Notes: generated by a model from the letters alone, not told the origin. DNA of 64,000 nt from Chionis minor (GCA_013398295.1 VZSF01001513.1:1059232-1123231), one strand, 5' to 3'. Positions 50,201 through 63,879 are shown, counted from the first letter of the stretch. Made by a program: numbers and translations.

Positions 50201-50734
50201 TGATATCTGTTGTTCTCTCTGCAGTCTTAAATACAAGAGGAAAAAAATTGAACTTTGAGGGGATGAAGGAATGTAGAGGCCAACATGTCATGGTTTGGGC
50301 CTCAAACCAGGGCACATAGCCACATCTGGATTTAAATGCTTAACTCCTGCTGACTTGGGTTTTATTGTCCTGCTTAGAAATATTCTTAGTGGAAGATCTG
50401 CTGTCGATGGTGAGACCTGAAAATGGCTGATGGTGCAGCACCTGGCTGCGAGCGGCTCTTGGGTTCAATTTTCTAAGTTGGTCCCCTAAAAGCACTCACC
50501 AGAGGAAGTGTTCAGGTTTTAGCAAAATGAAAGATGGCATAAAAACATAAAGTTTTGAGGTTTTGTCTTGTGATGGGGTCTGGGCTGTTGCCATCGTCCC
50601 TGGTTCCAGCAGAGAGGTGAACTCTCGCTCACAGCATCCCACTCGGGCATGCCCTCGGGAATTACAACCCAGCAGGCAAGCACCACAACGGTCCCAAAAA
50701 AGGAGAAAAACTGCCAATAAGAATGTGCGGAAGG
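47216..50734. other. Intergenic sequence, AT-rich, no gene recognised
   Basis: Contains an A-run with a TA tail at 47702-47726 and an A-rich patch near 49908-49932. Otherwise unique sequence with only short open frames. Confidence 0.5.
47702..47726. repeat. A-run with AT dinucleotide tail
   Basis: Sixteen or so adenines followed by a short AT repeat. Simple low-complexity sequence. Confidence 0.8.
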
Positions 50735-50748
50735 GTAGCAGAGGGCGC
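50735..50748 (+). promoter_or_regulatory. CTCF-like motif, forward orientation
   Basis: GTAGCAGAGGGCGC matches 12 of 14 positions of the core CTCF consensus CCASYAGRKGGCRS. The mismatches are confined to the first two bases. This is a good motif match but occupancy cannot be judged from sequence. Confidence 0.4.
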
Positions 50749-53700
50749 TGGAGACTGACCAGATCTTGGGGTCTCCATTAGGTTCCCTGGACCAGAGCCC
50801 GTTCCAGCCACTTTACACCCCTTTCTTGGCAAACCCCAGCTTAATAAGGCAGCGTGCAGGAATGAAGCGGTGATTGCGTGTTACAGCTAAACACAGCGCA
50901 CAGCCAGATCCACAGGGGACAAGCTCCTTGCATAGACCCCTGCATCCAGCCTTGGCAGCCGCATCATGCCTCTGTTTTGGTTTTGCTTTTGCAGAAAGTA
51001 CTGCATCATAGCAGGAGCTCTGCTTCAGCTTCCTGAGGTTTTCTTGGAAGCTCTCCCCTAGCAAAGCTCCTTGCCATGGTTTGAGCCTTAGATTACACTT
51101 TGGGGCCAAATATGCAAGTGTGTCACATAGGGAATTCCCACAGAATGGAATAAAAGTATATAATGTGGTTGGATTAAGATCATATTTAAACTTGGTGGCT
51201 TTTTTTTTTAGCCCCGGTTGAACTTCAGCTTGATAGAAAACTAGATTTGGGTTCAAATTATTCTTTCTTTCTCCTCTTCCTCCCAAATTAACCTGATCAA
51301 GCCCCCTGTAGTTTTAAGAACACCTAGATATTCCATTTGGATTAATTTTATTTTGGAATACTCTTTGCTTTCATCCCTTTTCATCCTTTTTTTCCTGTGG
51401 TCTTGATTCACTTCAGCTTAAACTCATGTGAAATAAGAGCAGCCACATTAGTAACAAAAAAGCATAAAATATCTGCAAGTGTAATTGAGCCTTTTAGGAT
51501 TTTGTTTGCCTGTTCGTGTTAACAGATGGACTATTAAGCTAATGTGAATTTTAAAACTAGGTATTGTATATTGTATATTGGCTTCTACAGTGTGTGCACG
51601 TGATCAGCTGGGGGCTGGATGGATGATTCATCATTACCAGACTTACTGTTGCTCAAGAGTTGAACAGGGCAGCGTTAATCAGGTTCTTCACACTGATTGC
51701 CCTGCCCTGGCCTGCTTCTCTCCAGCTCTCCTGTAGCTCCTCCTTCACACTTATTCACCGGTTTGATCTCCCAGGCGCTCTCAGATTTAAGTTCATACTA
51801 GCAATGCAGATAACCACATTTATCCAACATGTAAATACAACTATATACATGTCTTTGCAGGGTGATGGTCATAATGTCATGTACATATTATTATGTGTAT
51901 CATGCGGAGTCCTTCTGCTCATAAGAATGAGGAAAGTCCTTAATAAGCGTTAATACTATTATTGGTATTTAGTGACAGTCTTGTCACTGGCATAAGTGTT
52001 CCTATGTAAGTGTATATTAAATGCATATTTAAAATCCTCAGTCTATTTTTTTTTTCTATGCTACAAATGAGCTGATAAATGATTGCAGCCTGTTGGGATT
52101 ATAATATGAATTGACAGTGAAAAAAAGAGTTCCATCTCCATCTGTTTGGGTTACATAACTCGTGATCTCAAGCAATCTCAGAGGCAGGATTTTCTGCATA
52201 AATAGTACAATTTCCAGTAAGGAGATTAAGGCTTCTTTGCTGGGAAAGGAAGAAATTACCAGAAAAGCTGTCATTTCAATGAACACAAATAAATCATGTT
52301 CCAAAATACACAGGAAGACAAATTTATGTCATTGAGTCCCTCTGCCCCAGATGCTCCCTCCCCACCTGTCATAGACAGCAGTATTTTGCCAAAAAATACC
52401 ATTCATCTTTTAAACACTTATGAAATTCGGTCAGCAGTATTTTCTACATATGTTTAGTCTTTTAAAAATCTGTGCTGCTATTAATATTATACATTTTTAC
52501 AGCTTTAATACCAGTGCCTTTTTTTAATATCCGGTGGCTTTCCGTAAGTGCCAAACTTCAGTAAATTCATGCATTGGGAAGGATAAAATATATTCCATGA
52601 GTATAAGCAGGGGCACTCAGAGAAGCAACTGTACAGCAGCAGATCCCGCTGTGTGTGATGGACAGAAAAGTTCTCCCCCAGTGGCTGACAGCGCCGTGTC
52701 CACGCTCTGTGAAACCACGTGAGTTTTTAAGTTAAAAAAACACCGTTTTTGGTTTTTTTTTTTTTTGGTGTGAATGAGGAGAAAACTCTGGGTTTGGCCT
52801 ATTTCTGCAGACAGACGGGCAAGTGTTTCTGCAGACAGACTGTTACCACACGTCACATCCTCCAGAGGCGAAAGATCCCATTAAAAGGCTGCTTGCAGAC
52901 AGCGTTTATTAAAGCAACCCGCACCGCCGGCTTTCCTGATGGCACCGATGGCAGCGCTGCTCCAGAACCAGCAGCTCACAGCAAGCAGCTCCGGATACCT
53001 GCCCCAACGCAAATTCTCTTTTCTGGAGAGGAAAAACAAGCAGAGCCCACCCAGGAAAGCCCCAGCTTGTGCATCCTCCTGGGGAGTTGATCCACCAGTC
53101 CCATGCGGACCCTGAGCAGGCGGCTGCTCTTCCCCAGCCCTCTACCAGCCTCCAGGCTTCTCCCTCCAGCGCCGTCCCTATTTCTGCCCCTGAGTTATTT
53201 TTTATTGCCTGCCGCAGCTCTCATGTGCACCCAGACCCCGCTGGGTTGCGACGAGAGATTCTCGTCTTTTACGTCTAGGGTAGCACTTTGGTACAGACCG
53301 TGCCATGGCTCCTCCACATGGTGTCTTCCCTCCTTCCTCTCCCTGGTGTCTTCTCCTTGGAAAGGTGAGTGAGTCTGGTACGTGGTTAACAGGAAATGTG
53401 CTGGTAGCTCGCATTTTATTGCTTTTGCATTACTCTGCTGAAACCACTTCACGTCTGAGTCATGTGTTTACCATTCCTGTGCTCTCCAGCTACCTCCATC
53501 CTTTTACCCACCCCTTGTGTGGTTTAGGAGCTGGGGGACCTTCAAGGACAGCTTAGCAGGATGCCCTGGAAAAACCTTCCTCTTCCTGCACTCACCTCTT
53601 CATTGTTCCACAGAAGCCGTGTGTCAACAAGCAAGGAGGCCCCAGCCCTGCTCTCACATAAGTCTCCAGGACCTTAAAATAACTCTTTTATCTCCTCGTT

Positions 53701-55750
53701 TCACCACAGGGGAAATGAACTTGGCCACACTGATATGTAGAAGAAACGGAGCAGCACAGGGGGGGCACGGCTTGCCTGGAAGCTTGTGCACTCAGCAGTG
53801 TCGGCAAACTGAGTCAAACTCAACGTGCTTTGGAGAAGCGTCCCGTTTCACACCTGGGGAACTGCTGCTTATGACCTGCCACAGGAAGACGTCACAGAGA
53901 TGTCTCAGAAGAGCAGGGATTATTTGTGGAAGGGGGGGATTACAGAGCCAGTGCCTTCTCGCTACCTGTTCTCCCCTCTTCCATGTGCATCAGCTCAACT
54001 CAGCAGCAAAAGAGTCTCTGGTTCCCTCCCCAGGCACCGAAGATGATGGTTTCCCATGAAAACCCTTTTGCCTCAGCGTCACAAGGACCACACTCCGAAG
54101 GGCTGCACACCCAGCAAAGTAAATGGAAACACAGGTTTCCATGGCTGGTCCCTCTGTTCCTGGAGACAAGCTGAATGAAAAGGGAATGAAGGGGAAAGCC
54201 CTGAGTTTCCCTGCTCCACTGTGCTGTGCAGGCAGCAGATTGAGTGTCTGCATGGGTGCTGCAGCGAGCGCTAACTGGAGAGTTGCAATATGCCATTGCA
54301 TGTATTATGGACTACGAATGCTCCCCGTCATCCGAAAGGAGAAAGGACAGCTTCTGGCACAGTCAAACGGAGAAGAAAACGGTTGCTGGGGCAGCAGCTG
54401 CCTGGGAGCAGGAACAGGGATGGTCACCTGAACCCAGCCCTGTTTAACACCGCACGCCCCATGGAGGCTGCAGTCACTTCACAGAGGTCAAAATCGTGTT
54501 ATAACGGGACGTGACCTCTGTCGTCGCTTCAGAGCGACTGATCAATATTCCTGGCGTGGGAAAGCGGCCAGCAACGAGGCAGAGTCCCACTGGTATGGCC
54601 AGGCTTGGCAGCACCATGTGGCTTGCGAGTGATTTTATAATACGGAGTTGCTGATGTATTTGTACTTTAATTGCTATTTAGCAATGAGGCGTTTGGGAGG
54701 AGTTGCCCAGGCAGGAGAGATTAGAGAGGCCCAACAGAAGGAGAGATACAAATCGATGAGATGATTGACTTTCTCTGGTCAGATGTGTTGGCTAACTCCA
54801 GGAACTTGTATTTTCCTCATACCCCTCCTATGAGCCTGCAAGAGCTTGGCCTGATTTCACTGACACCCAGCACTTCAAAGCTCCCCACATCCAATCTCAG
54901 GAAGCGTGCCTGTGTCCGACACGGGCCGTAACCCTGTGGCCAGCAGCTACCTCTGCTTAGCAGCACTTTTTAGGTGAGCATGGACACGCACCAATGAAGT
55001 GCTTGCGCAGAGATGTGCAGTTTTATAATTTATTTGTAAAAATTATATTTAAATAATAATTTATTCTAAAAAATAAACCGGTTGTGCTGCCTCAGACATG
55101 ACAGGCAGGACTTCATTACTCTTTCCACGGGGCTGCAGCAGTGATTTCTTTACCATCATATGCAGCAGAGGCTGCAGGACGCTCACACATGCTACAGAAA
55201 CTCTGAGGTCATGCGGAAACTTTTCGAATTAATGAGGGCTCCTGGACATGAGATAACTGTGTTTTGCAAAATAAACATTGCTCCTGGGTAGTTTTCAGCT
55301 CGTTTAAGTCATTTTCAGCCCATTTTTTCAGACGACTTTGCTTTGCAGGGAAAAATAATAAAAGTTGTATGATGCAAGCTACTTGTCTTTTCTTTATGGG
55401 GTAAAAACATGTGAGGGGCTTTTTGTCTGTAAAAAATCCCTGCCAGGAAGATTAGTGGTTACTGTGCAGATCTGGGAATATGGAAACTTGGGATGTATCC
55501 CTGAGAAGCTGACTGGCTGCCTACGTGATCCTGAAGAAGTCAATGGACTGGCAATGAGCTGACCTTTGGATTGAGCCAAACTTGCTTGTCTGCATTTTGA
55601 GGGAGGAGGGGGTGTTTTTTGTTGGGTTTTGTAATTGTGGCTGTGTTTCTATTTTTCCAGTTTTCCGCTGAGAAGCCACAGGGTTGGAGAAGCCTGCCTG
55701 TCCCGGCCTTTCCTGCAGCCTGATGCACTGCAGCACCTGGCAGGGGCTCT
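50749..55750. other. Intergenic sequence between the two CTCF-like motifs
   Basis: Largely AT-rich with homopolymer runs (T-run at about 52752-52766). A GC-richer segment lies at 52.9-54.6 kb where overlapping open frames (up to 180 codons) are chance products of composition. A very AT-rich patch lies at 55020-55080. No gene was recognised. Confidence 0.5.
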
Positions 55751-55764
55751 CTGCCCCCTGCTCT
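55751..55764 (-). promoter_or_regulatory. CTCF-like motif, reverse orientation
   Basis: On the minus strand this reads AGAGCAGGGGGCAG, matching 12 of 14 positions of CCASYAGRKGGCRS with mismatches only at the first two bases. It faces the forward motif 5 kb upstream. Confidence 0.4.
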
Positions 55765-58700
55765 GCGCGTCCCTGCAGGGAAGCAAGATCACACCAAGAT
55801 GCGATGTGAGAGGCATTGCTCAGTCAGCGAGGCAATAGAGGAGCCTAAGAAGTCATAAGGTGTTTCTTTCCCTCTACCCCTACCATCTTCAGGCCTTCTT
55901 CTGTCTGCCTGAGCCTTAGGGATGCTTGGCAGACAGGTGAGGGTGCAGTGCTCCGGACGTGTCAGACTAAGAGCACCGACCGGGTGAGCTGGGAATGTGT
56001 TCCTGCCCAGTAAATCAGTTATAGTGGTACACATGCCTCTAACAGCTACTGAGACTCTTTGGCTTGTGAATTCCTGGCCCAGTTCACCTTGATGATGTCT
56101 CCTATGGATCTTGGTACCTAAGAAGTTGACTTTTGTTTGTTTGTTTTCAAGCTTAAATCAATTGAAACCCTGCAAAATTGTTCCTGTTACACTGGAATGG
56201 ATTCTTCCTTCTCCAGAAACCTTGATCTACTCTGCCAATTAGATTTCTCTTGCTGCTGCTTTGGGAGAAGACGGTTTAATGTTCAGTTGCTAGTCCTATC
56301 AATAATCCATGAGCTGCTGTACTCAGGCCTACGCTTGCTTTTACCTGGGGGAGATTGCGGGCTGTACTGTCTTCTCTGTTTTGTGTAAGCATTCTTGTAA
56401 TATAAATGAGTAGTAGAGATGCTATTGCTATACTCAGCTTCCATTATTTTTTTTTTTAATAAAGGCAGCAGCCATGAAATAGTGATGAAATTTAAGTGGT
56501 TTCTGACCTTGCTGTCAATTTTTTTGGTGAGGTGTTTTGTTCATGATGAACAGAGGGCTTCTGAACTGTCTAAAACTGAAAATCGCATCCATGAACTACT
56601 TTTTTTTCTCCTTTCCAAGACAACAGGAAAGAGAAAACTTGATTAGCTCGTGTATCTCTCTCTGTTGGGTGCATGAACGTACAAAAGGCTTGCACTGGGC
56701 AAAAACTGGCAGCAAAAAATAAATTTTCATTTGGTTCTGAAAATGGTGAGGTCTGTGGTCATTCTTATCTCGATCCAGTTCCTATGAGATCTTTGTTTCC
56801 CACGCTCATGAGTTGCCTCTTATTGATAAACAGTTTCATTACTTAACATGTGATCTCAGATAGTAAAGAGAGGTTTGATGCACCAACTTTGTCATTATGG
56901 TTCTGAATTTTGCTTACTCAGTTCCTTGACAAACTCCTTCCATCCTTTGTTGACATCTTTTGACATATGAACGCAGGGTTTTCCTGGTCTCTGTAATGCA
57001 CTGCTTATTAACTCCTACCATAACCTGCCAGGATTGCCAAATTCTTAATCAACAATATAGGAATGCCCCCAACCCATTCTTAACTAGTTTTAATTTAGTT
57101 TTCCCACCTGCCAAAGTGCCCTGACAACCCAGGACTGGTGGTCCCTGTTTCAGGGACCCACTCTTCACCCTTCCTACACTCCACAGTGTCTCCAGCTAAA
57201 GTCCTTGGGAATGAAGAATTTGAATCAAGAAACAGATGAAAGTGATCAAAGAGGACATTAGTCTCTGTTACTGCTGACCAGGGTGGGTAGCGCTAAGGAG
57301 AAGACACTGGGCAGCGTGCTCAGGTGCTGCTTTGTGGTCAAATATCCTGGAAGTGTTCAGTAGTTTGCTCTCCTTGGCTCTTACTTGGCCTTTGTCTTCA
57401 ATGAGGAAGTTGATGCAGTTCTCCTAAAAAGTATCTATTATCTCATTCTACATGGAGTACTCAGACTCCCTTCCAAAGGACCAGATCCACAAACTATTTA
57501 TGTATCTATGCCCAACTGATTTTTATCTCAGTTGCCTGAATACCTTTGCATATCTGGACCCAAGTGTTTTGTCTGTGGTCATGCAGGAAGTCTACAGTAA
57601 GCAGAGATGTGAAAGCACAACCCAAGCTAAAGCTGTAATTATTTGTGCCATTCTTCCCTTCATCACGATCTTTTGGGGACAGACGACCTCGATTTGCTGT
57701 GAGTAACAGAAGTATTTTGCCTCTGCATTTTGATAGTTGGCTTTAAAATAAAAACCCGTATTGCCGCTGCAAATGACACCTGTTGATTAGTCTCTCATAA
57801 ACTGAGAGCTCATTTCAGCTGGCATGGCCATGGCTGAAAGCCAATACTGCAATTGATCATTTAATTAACTGGAAGAAAATTAAAGGAACTGTAATCTGTG
57901 TCTCAGCTCTGTTGTTATCAATCTGGCAAAGTGCTTATTTCTCCCTAGAGCAACCATCAGTTCCTTGACCCTGCAATTTAGGAACACTGGTTTAGGCATC
58001 CCCCCTCACCTACCCACCTGGCTTTCTGCAAGGCAGGAAGCAACATGACCTGGTCCTTCCTCAACCCCCTTGTGGATCCCAGACTCTGGGGTACCTGACA
58101 CCTCTCACAGCTGGCTGGATCAGCTAAACTCACATCTTCGCACCACAGCTGTGAAGACTGTGATTCTAGCTTAATAGGTGGAAAAACTGAGTCTGGAAGA
58201 GAAATGGATGTACTATAAAAGTCATTTTTTAGAGGCTGAAATTAGAACAGGAGAGGTCTTGAGTTTACTTAAATACTAACATTTCCTTAAAGGAATTGCG
58301 ATATTGATTTTCATTTTACTACTTCATGTAAGTAAGGAAGAACAATGTGTTTGAGAGAGAAATTACTGGTCCTGAAAATACGGTGAGCTCTTAAAGCTTT
58401 GACTTAAACAAGCAACTTGAGTGGTCTGTGAACACAGAGAGGAAAAAAAGATGTAAGAAGCCATTGTTTTAATGATTGTGTTGCCATATCAAGAGAAGAA
58501 AGACAGCTGTTTCTAACTTGTTTTTGCATGCCTAAGTAATATATTAATTACCTCATTCCCCCATAAATGCCTACAGTCCTCCAAAAGGCATGTTAAAACA
58601 GACATAGTCATTAAAGCTTGCACTGCATTTTCTAATGTGTTGCAGGAAAATAAACAAACAAACGAATAAATAAAACCTCAAGCCCTTTGTGTTTTAGGTA

Positions 58701-59336
58701 GATCCAAGTTGGGGAAATGTTAAGTAGAATAACTTAAGAAACTGTATCATTGGAAAGAAAATGTATTTTCATGCCATGACAGGAAAAAACCCCAGAATTT
58801 TAAACAGTTCTCAGTTTTGGGTCAGGGAGAAGAGTTTGGTCCCCTTTACATTTTAATTACAAGTGAAGCCTGTTTAATTTCATCTTTCAATTTATTTCGG
58901 ACTCTTTCTTGCTCTGTGTGAGAAACTTGCGGTCCAGGCTGTAAAATAACAAAGGGCTCGGTGGGAGTAACGAAAAGGATCAAAAAAAGGAAAAAAGAAA
59001 CCTCTTTCAGAATGTTCCTGCGGATCATACTTAGCTGTAGGAGTCAGAAATCTGCATGAAATTGAAACCATGTCTCCTTCTGAGAAAGGCGTTTTCCCTC
59101 TGCTCTAGGTTATAACTTACGCAAAGACTGTCGCGCACTTCTTGCTGCATCGGCTGATGGCTCGTCTGGTTTCCCTTAGCGTGTCCTCAAAGCGTTTCAC
59201 TTGTGTTTATAGTACCTTCAAAAGGGAAGCTGGGCAAGGAAGAAAGTAAAACTAGCCTGGTAGGTATGAGGTGTTACAGGCTGACTGGTGTATTGGGAGT
59301 GTCTTGCTGGCTCCGGAGATGTAGCTTAAAAACACT
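55765..59336. other. Intergenic AT-rich sequence, no gene recognised
   Basis: AT-rich unique sequence with a T-run near 56448-56458. Short open frames only, none recognisable. Confidence 0.5.
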
Positions 59337-59440
59337 TCGTTGCTCAGAAGCAAAACCAGCTGGTGGCCTGCTTAGCGGTGTGACGACAGACGCGCTGCGC
59401 TGGTCACCGCCGCCTCACCAGAAAGCCGTGCTCGGAGTGT
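59337..59440. promoter_or_regulatory. Small CpG cluster
   Basis: Ten CpG dinucleotides in about 105 bp, in an otherwise CpG-poor segment about 4.5 kb before the terminal island. It may be a distal regulatory element of the next gene or a small unmethylated patch. Evidence is composition only. Confidence 0.25.
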
Positions 59441-61780
59441 GTGAGCAGAGGCAAGGAGGGGGGGAAAGGAAGTGTCTGTGTCTCCATCTTAGACAGTAAG
59501 ACCCTGAAAGGGCATGAAAACAGTGCTTGGTACTCACGACTGAGCTGAGGAGCACCAAACCTGCTGTTTAAGCCCCCCCGGCACCCTCCAAATGCCAGCA
59601 GGTAAACTTGTTCCTAAAGCTCTGTTTTGCCTGATTTGGAGCGAGGCTGTAAACCCAGCTTCCCTGTGTCTCCGAGTGCCTCTGTCAACAGCACTTTAGT
59701 TTTACTGAAGTAAAACAGCTCTCAAAGGAGAGAAGCAGCGAGGCTTCGCCCATGTGAGTACCAAACCCTGGTCTGAGCCGGACAGGACAGAAAATGAGTA
59801 AGTGTCTCTGACCTCCAAGAGAGTGCTTTACCCCCCGGACTTTGGCTCCTCTTTCCATGTCCCATTGCTGTGCCTAGCTGCAAGACAGAGTTACCAGCTG
59901 AGGATCCTCAGCACAGAGAAGTATCTTGAAGGCCAAAAGCTGGACCTGGCCTCGGCAAGGCTGCGGGTCCAAGCCGCACTCTTTTTTGTAATGTTCCCAT
60001 CGTGGTTATCTCAGTCACTCCCTCCTCAGGTGGTTTCTGAGGCTCCTGCTCAGGTCCCAGGTCTCCCGCTGCAATGCATGGGGAGCTGGACTCCACGCCC
60101 GGCATGCAGTGAGCTCCTCTGCTCGGCACGGTGGCAAAGGATTGCAGCACTGAGATCCGAAAGCCTTTCACTAAGTGATTTGCGTAATGTCCCACAGGAA
60201 GCTTGGAACCAAACCTCGGCTCCCTGACTCTCCATTCAGGGCTTCAACCACAAACCCGTCTTTTTCTGTAAGGACAATTTTAAAATTCCACCCTGCTTTT
60301 TGTCCACATCAGGAAAACCACCGTACAATTGGCAGTATCTAGTCAGGAGTGGCCTGGGGTTGGCAAGATGCAGCCGACTGGTGAAACTGTATGGCATAGG
60401 CTGCTGAGTGCCTGCTCGCCTTATGCTTTCATCTGGGAAATTCCTTTCAGGGGTAGAAAATCCCTCCCTCAAATCTAATTACTTTGAATTGGACATAGTG
60501 CTTTTATTATACTGCAGAATTTGTTACCCGCATTTGTGTACCTCTCTGCGCAGAAATCACAGTCAAGAGAGTATTTCCAAATGTTTAAATGTACACTGAG
60601 TCAAGGAGGCTTTAAGAGATGGTCATAGGTTAAAAAATGTGGATTGTGCAAATGCAAAAAAGAAAAATAAATAAGATCCTGGCACAAGAAGAAGAGGAGA
60701 AGTGCTAAGGTTAGAAAAGACCAGAGGAAAGAACAGTTGCCAAAGAGAGATTGTGTCTCCCATCACGTACTCTGTTTCAGACAATATTTTGTATTTGAGA
60801 AACAGCAGCATTAGGCTTTCACTACCAATGTTTTGGTTCGAATTCAATTCAAATTTCAATCTGCCTTTCTGTTGTGAAATGAGTTGACTACCAGAGATCT
60901 TAGGTTCTTGCATCGTCAAGCATAGTTAGTCGTAGTAACGAGCTTTAGATCGTTAGCAGCTTGTGTAGCAGAGCCACAGGTCTGCACAGCGTTAGAGACC
61001 TTGTGGCACTTCTCCTTCAACTAAATGCTCCCACAGGGGTGCTGCGGGTAAGGCAAGTTTTGTGGTCAAATATCGACAGACTAGTATTTTCCCTTCCTTA
61101 TAGCACCGAGCTTATTTATTGAATCAATGAATATTAATTCCATAAATATAAGGGGGTGTACTGGGAAGCAAAAGCCCAGGAAAGGGCTGTGGGCAGGTAG
61201 TTACAGTGACATCCCCTGTGATGCGAGTTGTCAACTCAAGCGAGATAATGGAGGGAGTCCTCACTTCTCTTTAACACCCTCCACCTGGTAAGTCCATGGT
61301 CGTAAATGGTAAGTGTTCTTTGGAGGGAAGATGCCTGAGACAATTAAGTCCTTGATCGTCTTCCCACTCAAGTCAGCAGAAGTTTTGCCAGTCGTTATTG
61401 ATGGGGACGTGTCTGGGTCCCAAGACTTAATGCATACTGAGCCCACCACAGTGAGATCTGACCCAACGGCAAACAGATCTGAAGCCACGGGCAGGACCGT
61501 ATCTCATATCTTCATGTTGATTTGTTCTGCTGCTGAATCCCTGCCACCGTCCTCACCAAGCCGTTTGCTGACTCATCAGCTTGTGCATTTGCCCTAATTA
61601 GTCATATGCAAACACTACTTCAGGAAGTTCTCTTAACGTAAGCTGGAGTATGAACTTAGCACAGCAATAAAGGTCAAGAAAAGTGACTAAGGCGTTATAT
61701 ACTGCAATAAGCTTCTGTTATCAGCCACTGGCAAAGTGGGGAAGATAATGTATATACAGAATTCTAGTGGAGTGATGCGA
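59441..61780. other. Intergenic sequence, no gene recognised
   Basis: Unique sequence of mixed composition with open frames up to 141 codons (59802-60227 plus) that have no recognisable domain. No RNA gene or repeat was recognised. Confidence 0.5.
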
Positions 61781-61833
61781 AACTAGATGATCTTTAAGGT
61801 CCCTTCCAACTCAAACCATTCTATGATTCTATG
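61781..61833 (+). mobile_element. CR1 3'-end fragment
   Basis: The segment ACTAGATGATCTTTAAGGTC, then CCTTCCAACTCAAACC and ATTCTATGATTCTATG, is the classic sense-strand 3' end of an avian CR1 element including two copies of the terminal octamer. Only about 53 bases are recognisable, so this is a very severely 5'-truncated insertion. It is much less diverged than the scrap at 12143. Confidence 0.88.
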
Positions 61834-63230
61834 AAAAGTTTAATAAGGGGGGGATGTGTGCGGGGGAGAGCGTTTGCTTAACATCTCTCTAGAGCTGCTA
61901 TAGTATGAAAGGCTTAACTGCAGAACAAGTTTCCACTAACATCCTCCTGAAACACAGTTGGTTTTGGAAGGAGTACTCTTTATTACGAACTTGGGGTAAG
62001 CATGTTTGGCATGAAAGAAATGTGTCTAGTGAGGAGACCACAACACTTACTCACAGCTCCTCAGCCAGTTCACACTGGGAAGTCTGACATCTTTGAACAA
62101 TTAACTTGAGCAGTGTTAGTAATTTGTATACTGAGATTTTTCTGCAGTGTCCTTTACTCAAGGGTTGCTAACACATCTTGAGCCTTTGTGCCTGAATGAT
62201 GTAAAATGATCAGAACCTAGCATGAGAATACTCAACAAGGAACCCTTTTGATGTATTGCACAGTAGGAATTAGGATAATGGTAATAAAGGTGCACAAGTG
62301 GATCCTAAGACATCAGTGCTTATGGGCACCAAAGTCGTCATTCAAAGGAGTGACACCTGTAGGACTGAAAGTAAGAGCCTACTGGATAGGTCAAACTGGG
62401 TTCTGTAGCACCACAGCTAGGCAGTCCCTGGTCCAGACGGTCCCTGGTCCTCGTCTGGATTGCATCAGTGCGACTCGGTCTTTGAAGGGAGTGTGAGCGC
62501 CAAGATTGCAGTCAAAGTGCAAAAGAGGCTTTCGCTTCTGAGTCTGGCCGGCTCACCAGTAACCACTTCACACTCAAATTAGAGAAGCTGCACCGGCTGC
62601 CCCAAGTGGTACTGGCCTCCTCTAAGGCATGGGAAGTACCTCTGGTAGCACTGCTTCGCTTACTGAAACTCCCCCGATGCGTTCCCCATGGCAGGGACAC
62701 TGATGGGGAAGGTGGCACTGAGCTGGCTATGTCATTTCTGCACCTGCCAGGACAACCCCAATTTCACCAGGGAAATTCCTTAGGGGTTGTTATGGTGACT
62801 CTGTGACTGGACTGAAACGGTGCCTGGTTGCCACGCGTGAGTGAATTTGTCCATATGTTTAAATTGCCTGTACCTCATTTTGAAAGATGAAGTGGTCCGT
62901 GACCTCTTATGTGGGGCTTGTTGGTACTTATGCAAGAGAACTAAGCTGGAATATCGCTTTGGTTTGGTTATTTCTCTTCTTGAGGCTCCAGAGAGCGCAG
63001 AACCACAGAAATACCAGTAGTCCACAGCCACACTGCCATGGGCAGTTGTCACATCTCCTAGGCTAAGTAAAGCTGGGCTATGTCAGCATTTGGATGAGAA
63101 ACCTTGAAGGAAAAAAAGGAGTCTATAGCACCTGTACCTCTTCTGTACATCAGACTGCTGCAGGCAGAGGCAATTCATTTCATACAGAAACTCCTCGTGA
63201 TTTCTACATGTCACGGTCACTGCTTTTTCT
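61834..63230. other. Intergenic sequence, no gene recognised
   Basis: Unique sequence. A 13-base motif CGGTCCCTGGTCC-like duplication occurs near 62424-62450. Short open frames only. Confidence 0.5.
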
Positions 63231-63238
63231 TCAAAAGA

Positions 63239-63289
63239 AATTTAAAAAAAAACCAAACCAAACCACACCAAAACCACAAAACACCCATG
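63239..63289. repeat. A/C-rich low-complexity tract
   Basis: An A-run followed by degenerate CCAAA / CCACA units. A simple repeat. Confidence 0.75.
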
Positions 63290-63800
63290 GTTGTATGCAA
63301 AAACCTGGAAGTTCGGAACCCACCGCAGCAGTGTCAGGAAGGCGCAGTGCTGAACCAACATCACTTTGCCCTGCAGGTGTTTCTTACAACATCACATGTG
63401 CACACGGCAGCGCGAGGATGTCACTTATGCCTGTCAAAGATGCTTTTTTTTAAAAGGTATCATTACCTCTGAGCTGCGAATCGAGTAGTCTTGTAAAGCT
63501 CAGCTCCATATGATCACTTGAAGCCCTTGCTGGAGGAAGCCTACAAGGTGTAAAGGAACCTCTGAGCTCTATGGAGTCCTTCCACCTGGAGCCGTACCTT
63601 TCCTGCCTCCCCACGGTGCTTGGACGTGTATCACTAAGGCTACATAGTTAAGGCCACCATGGAGCCTTTAATTTTAAAATGTGTGGATCTGCTCCCAGTT
63701 TTCCTCTCTCTGCGCCCCCATGGCTGTGGCGTGGCTCCTGAGATCCGAGGGCCCACTCGTGAGCATCTGCACGGCCATGTCTGTGCCCGGCCGGCCGGTG

Positions 63801-63867
63801 CAGGCCCTGTCCCCTGCACAGCCCTATCTGTCCCCTGCACAGGCCCTGTCCCCTGCACAGCCACTCC
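63801..63867. repeat. Short tandem repeat, 18-21 bp unit, three copies
   Basis: GTCCCCTGCACAG recurs at 63809, 63830 and 63848, giving spacings of 21 and 18 bp. Both spacings are multiples of three, so open frames through it show a repeated peptide. This alone does not make it coding. Confidence 0.85.
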
Positions 63868-63879
63868 CGACCAGCCTCC

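Noticed and set aside
53517..54059. 180-codon open frame
   Set aside because: No known domain, and overlapping alternative frames on both strands; judged chance.
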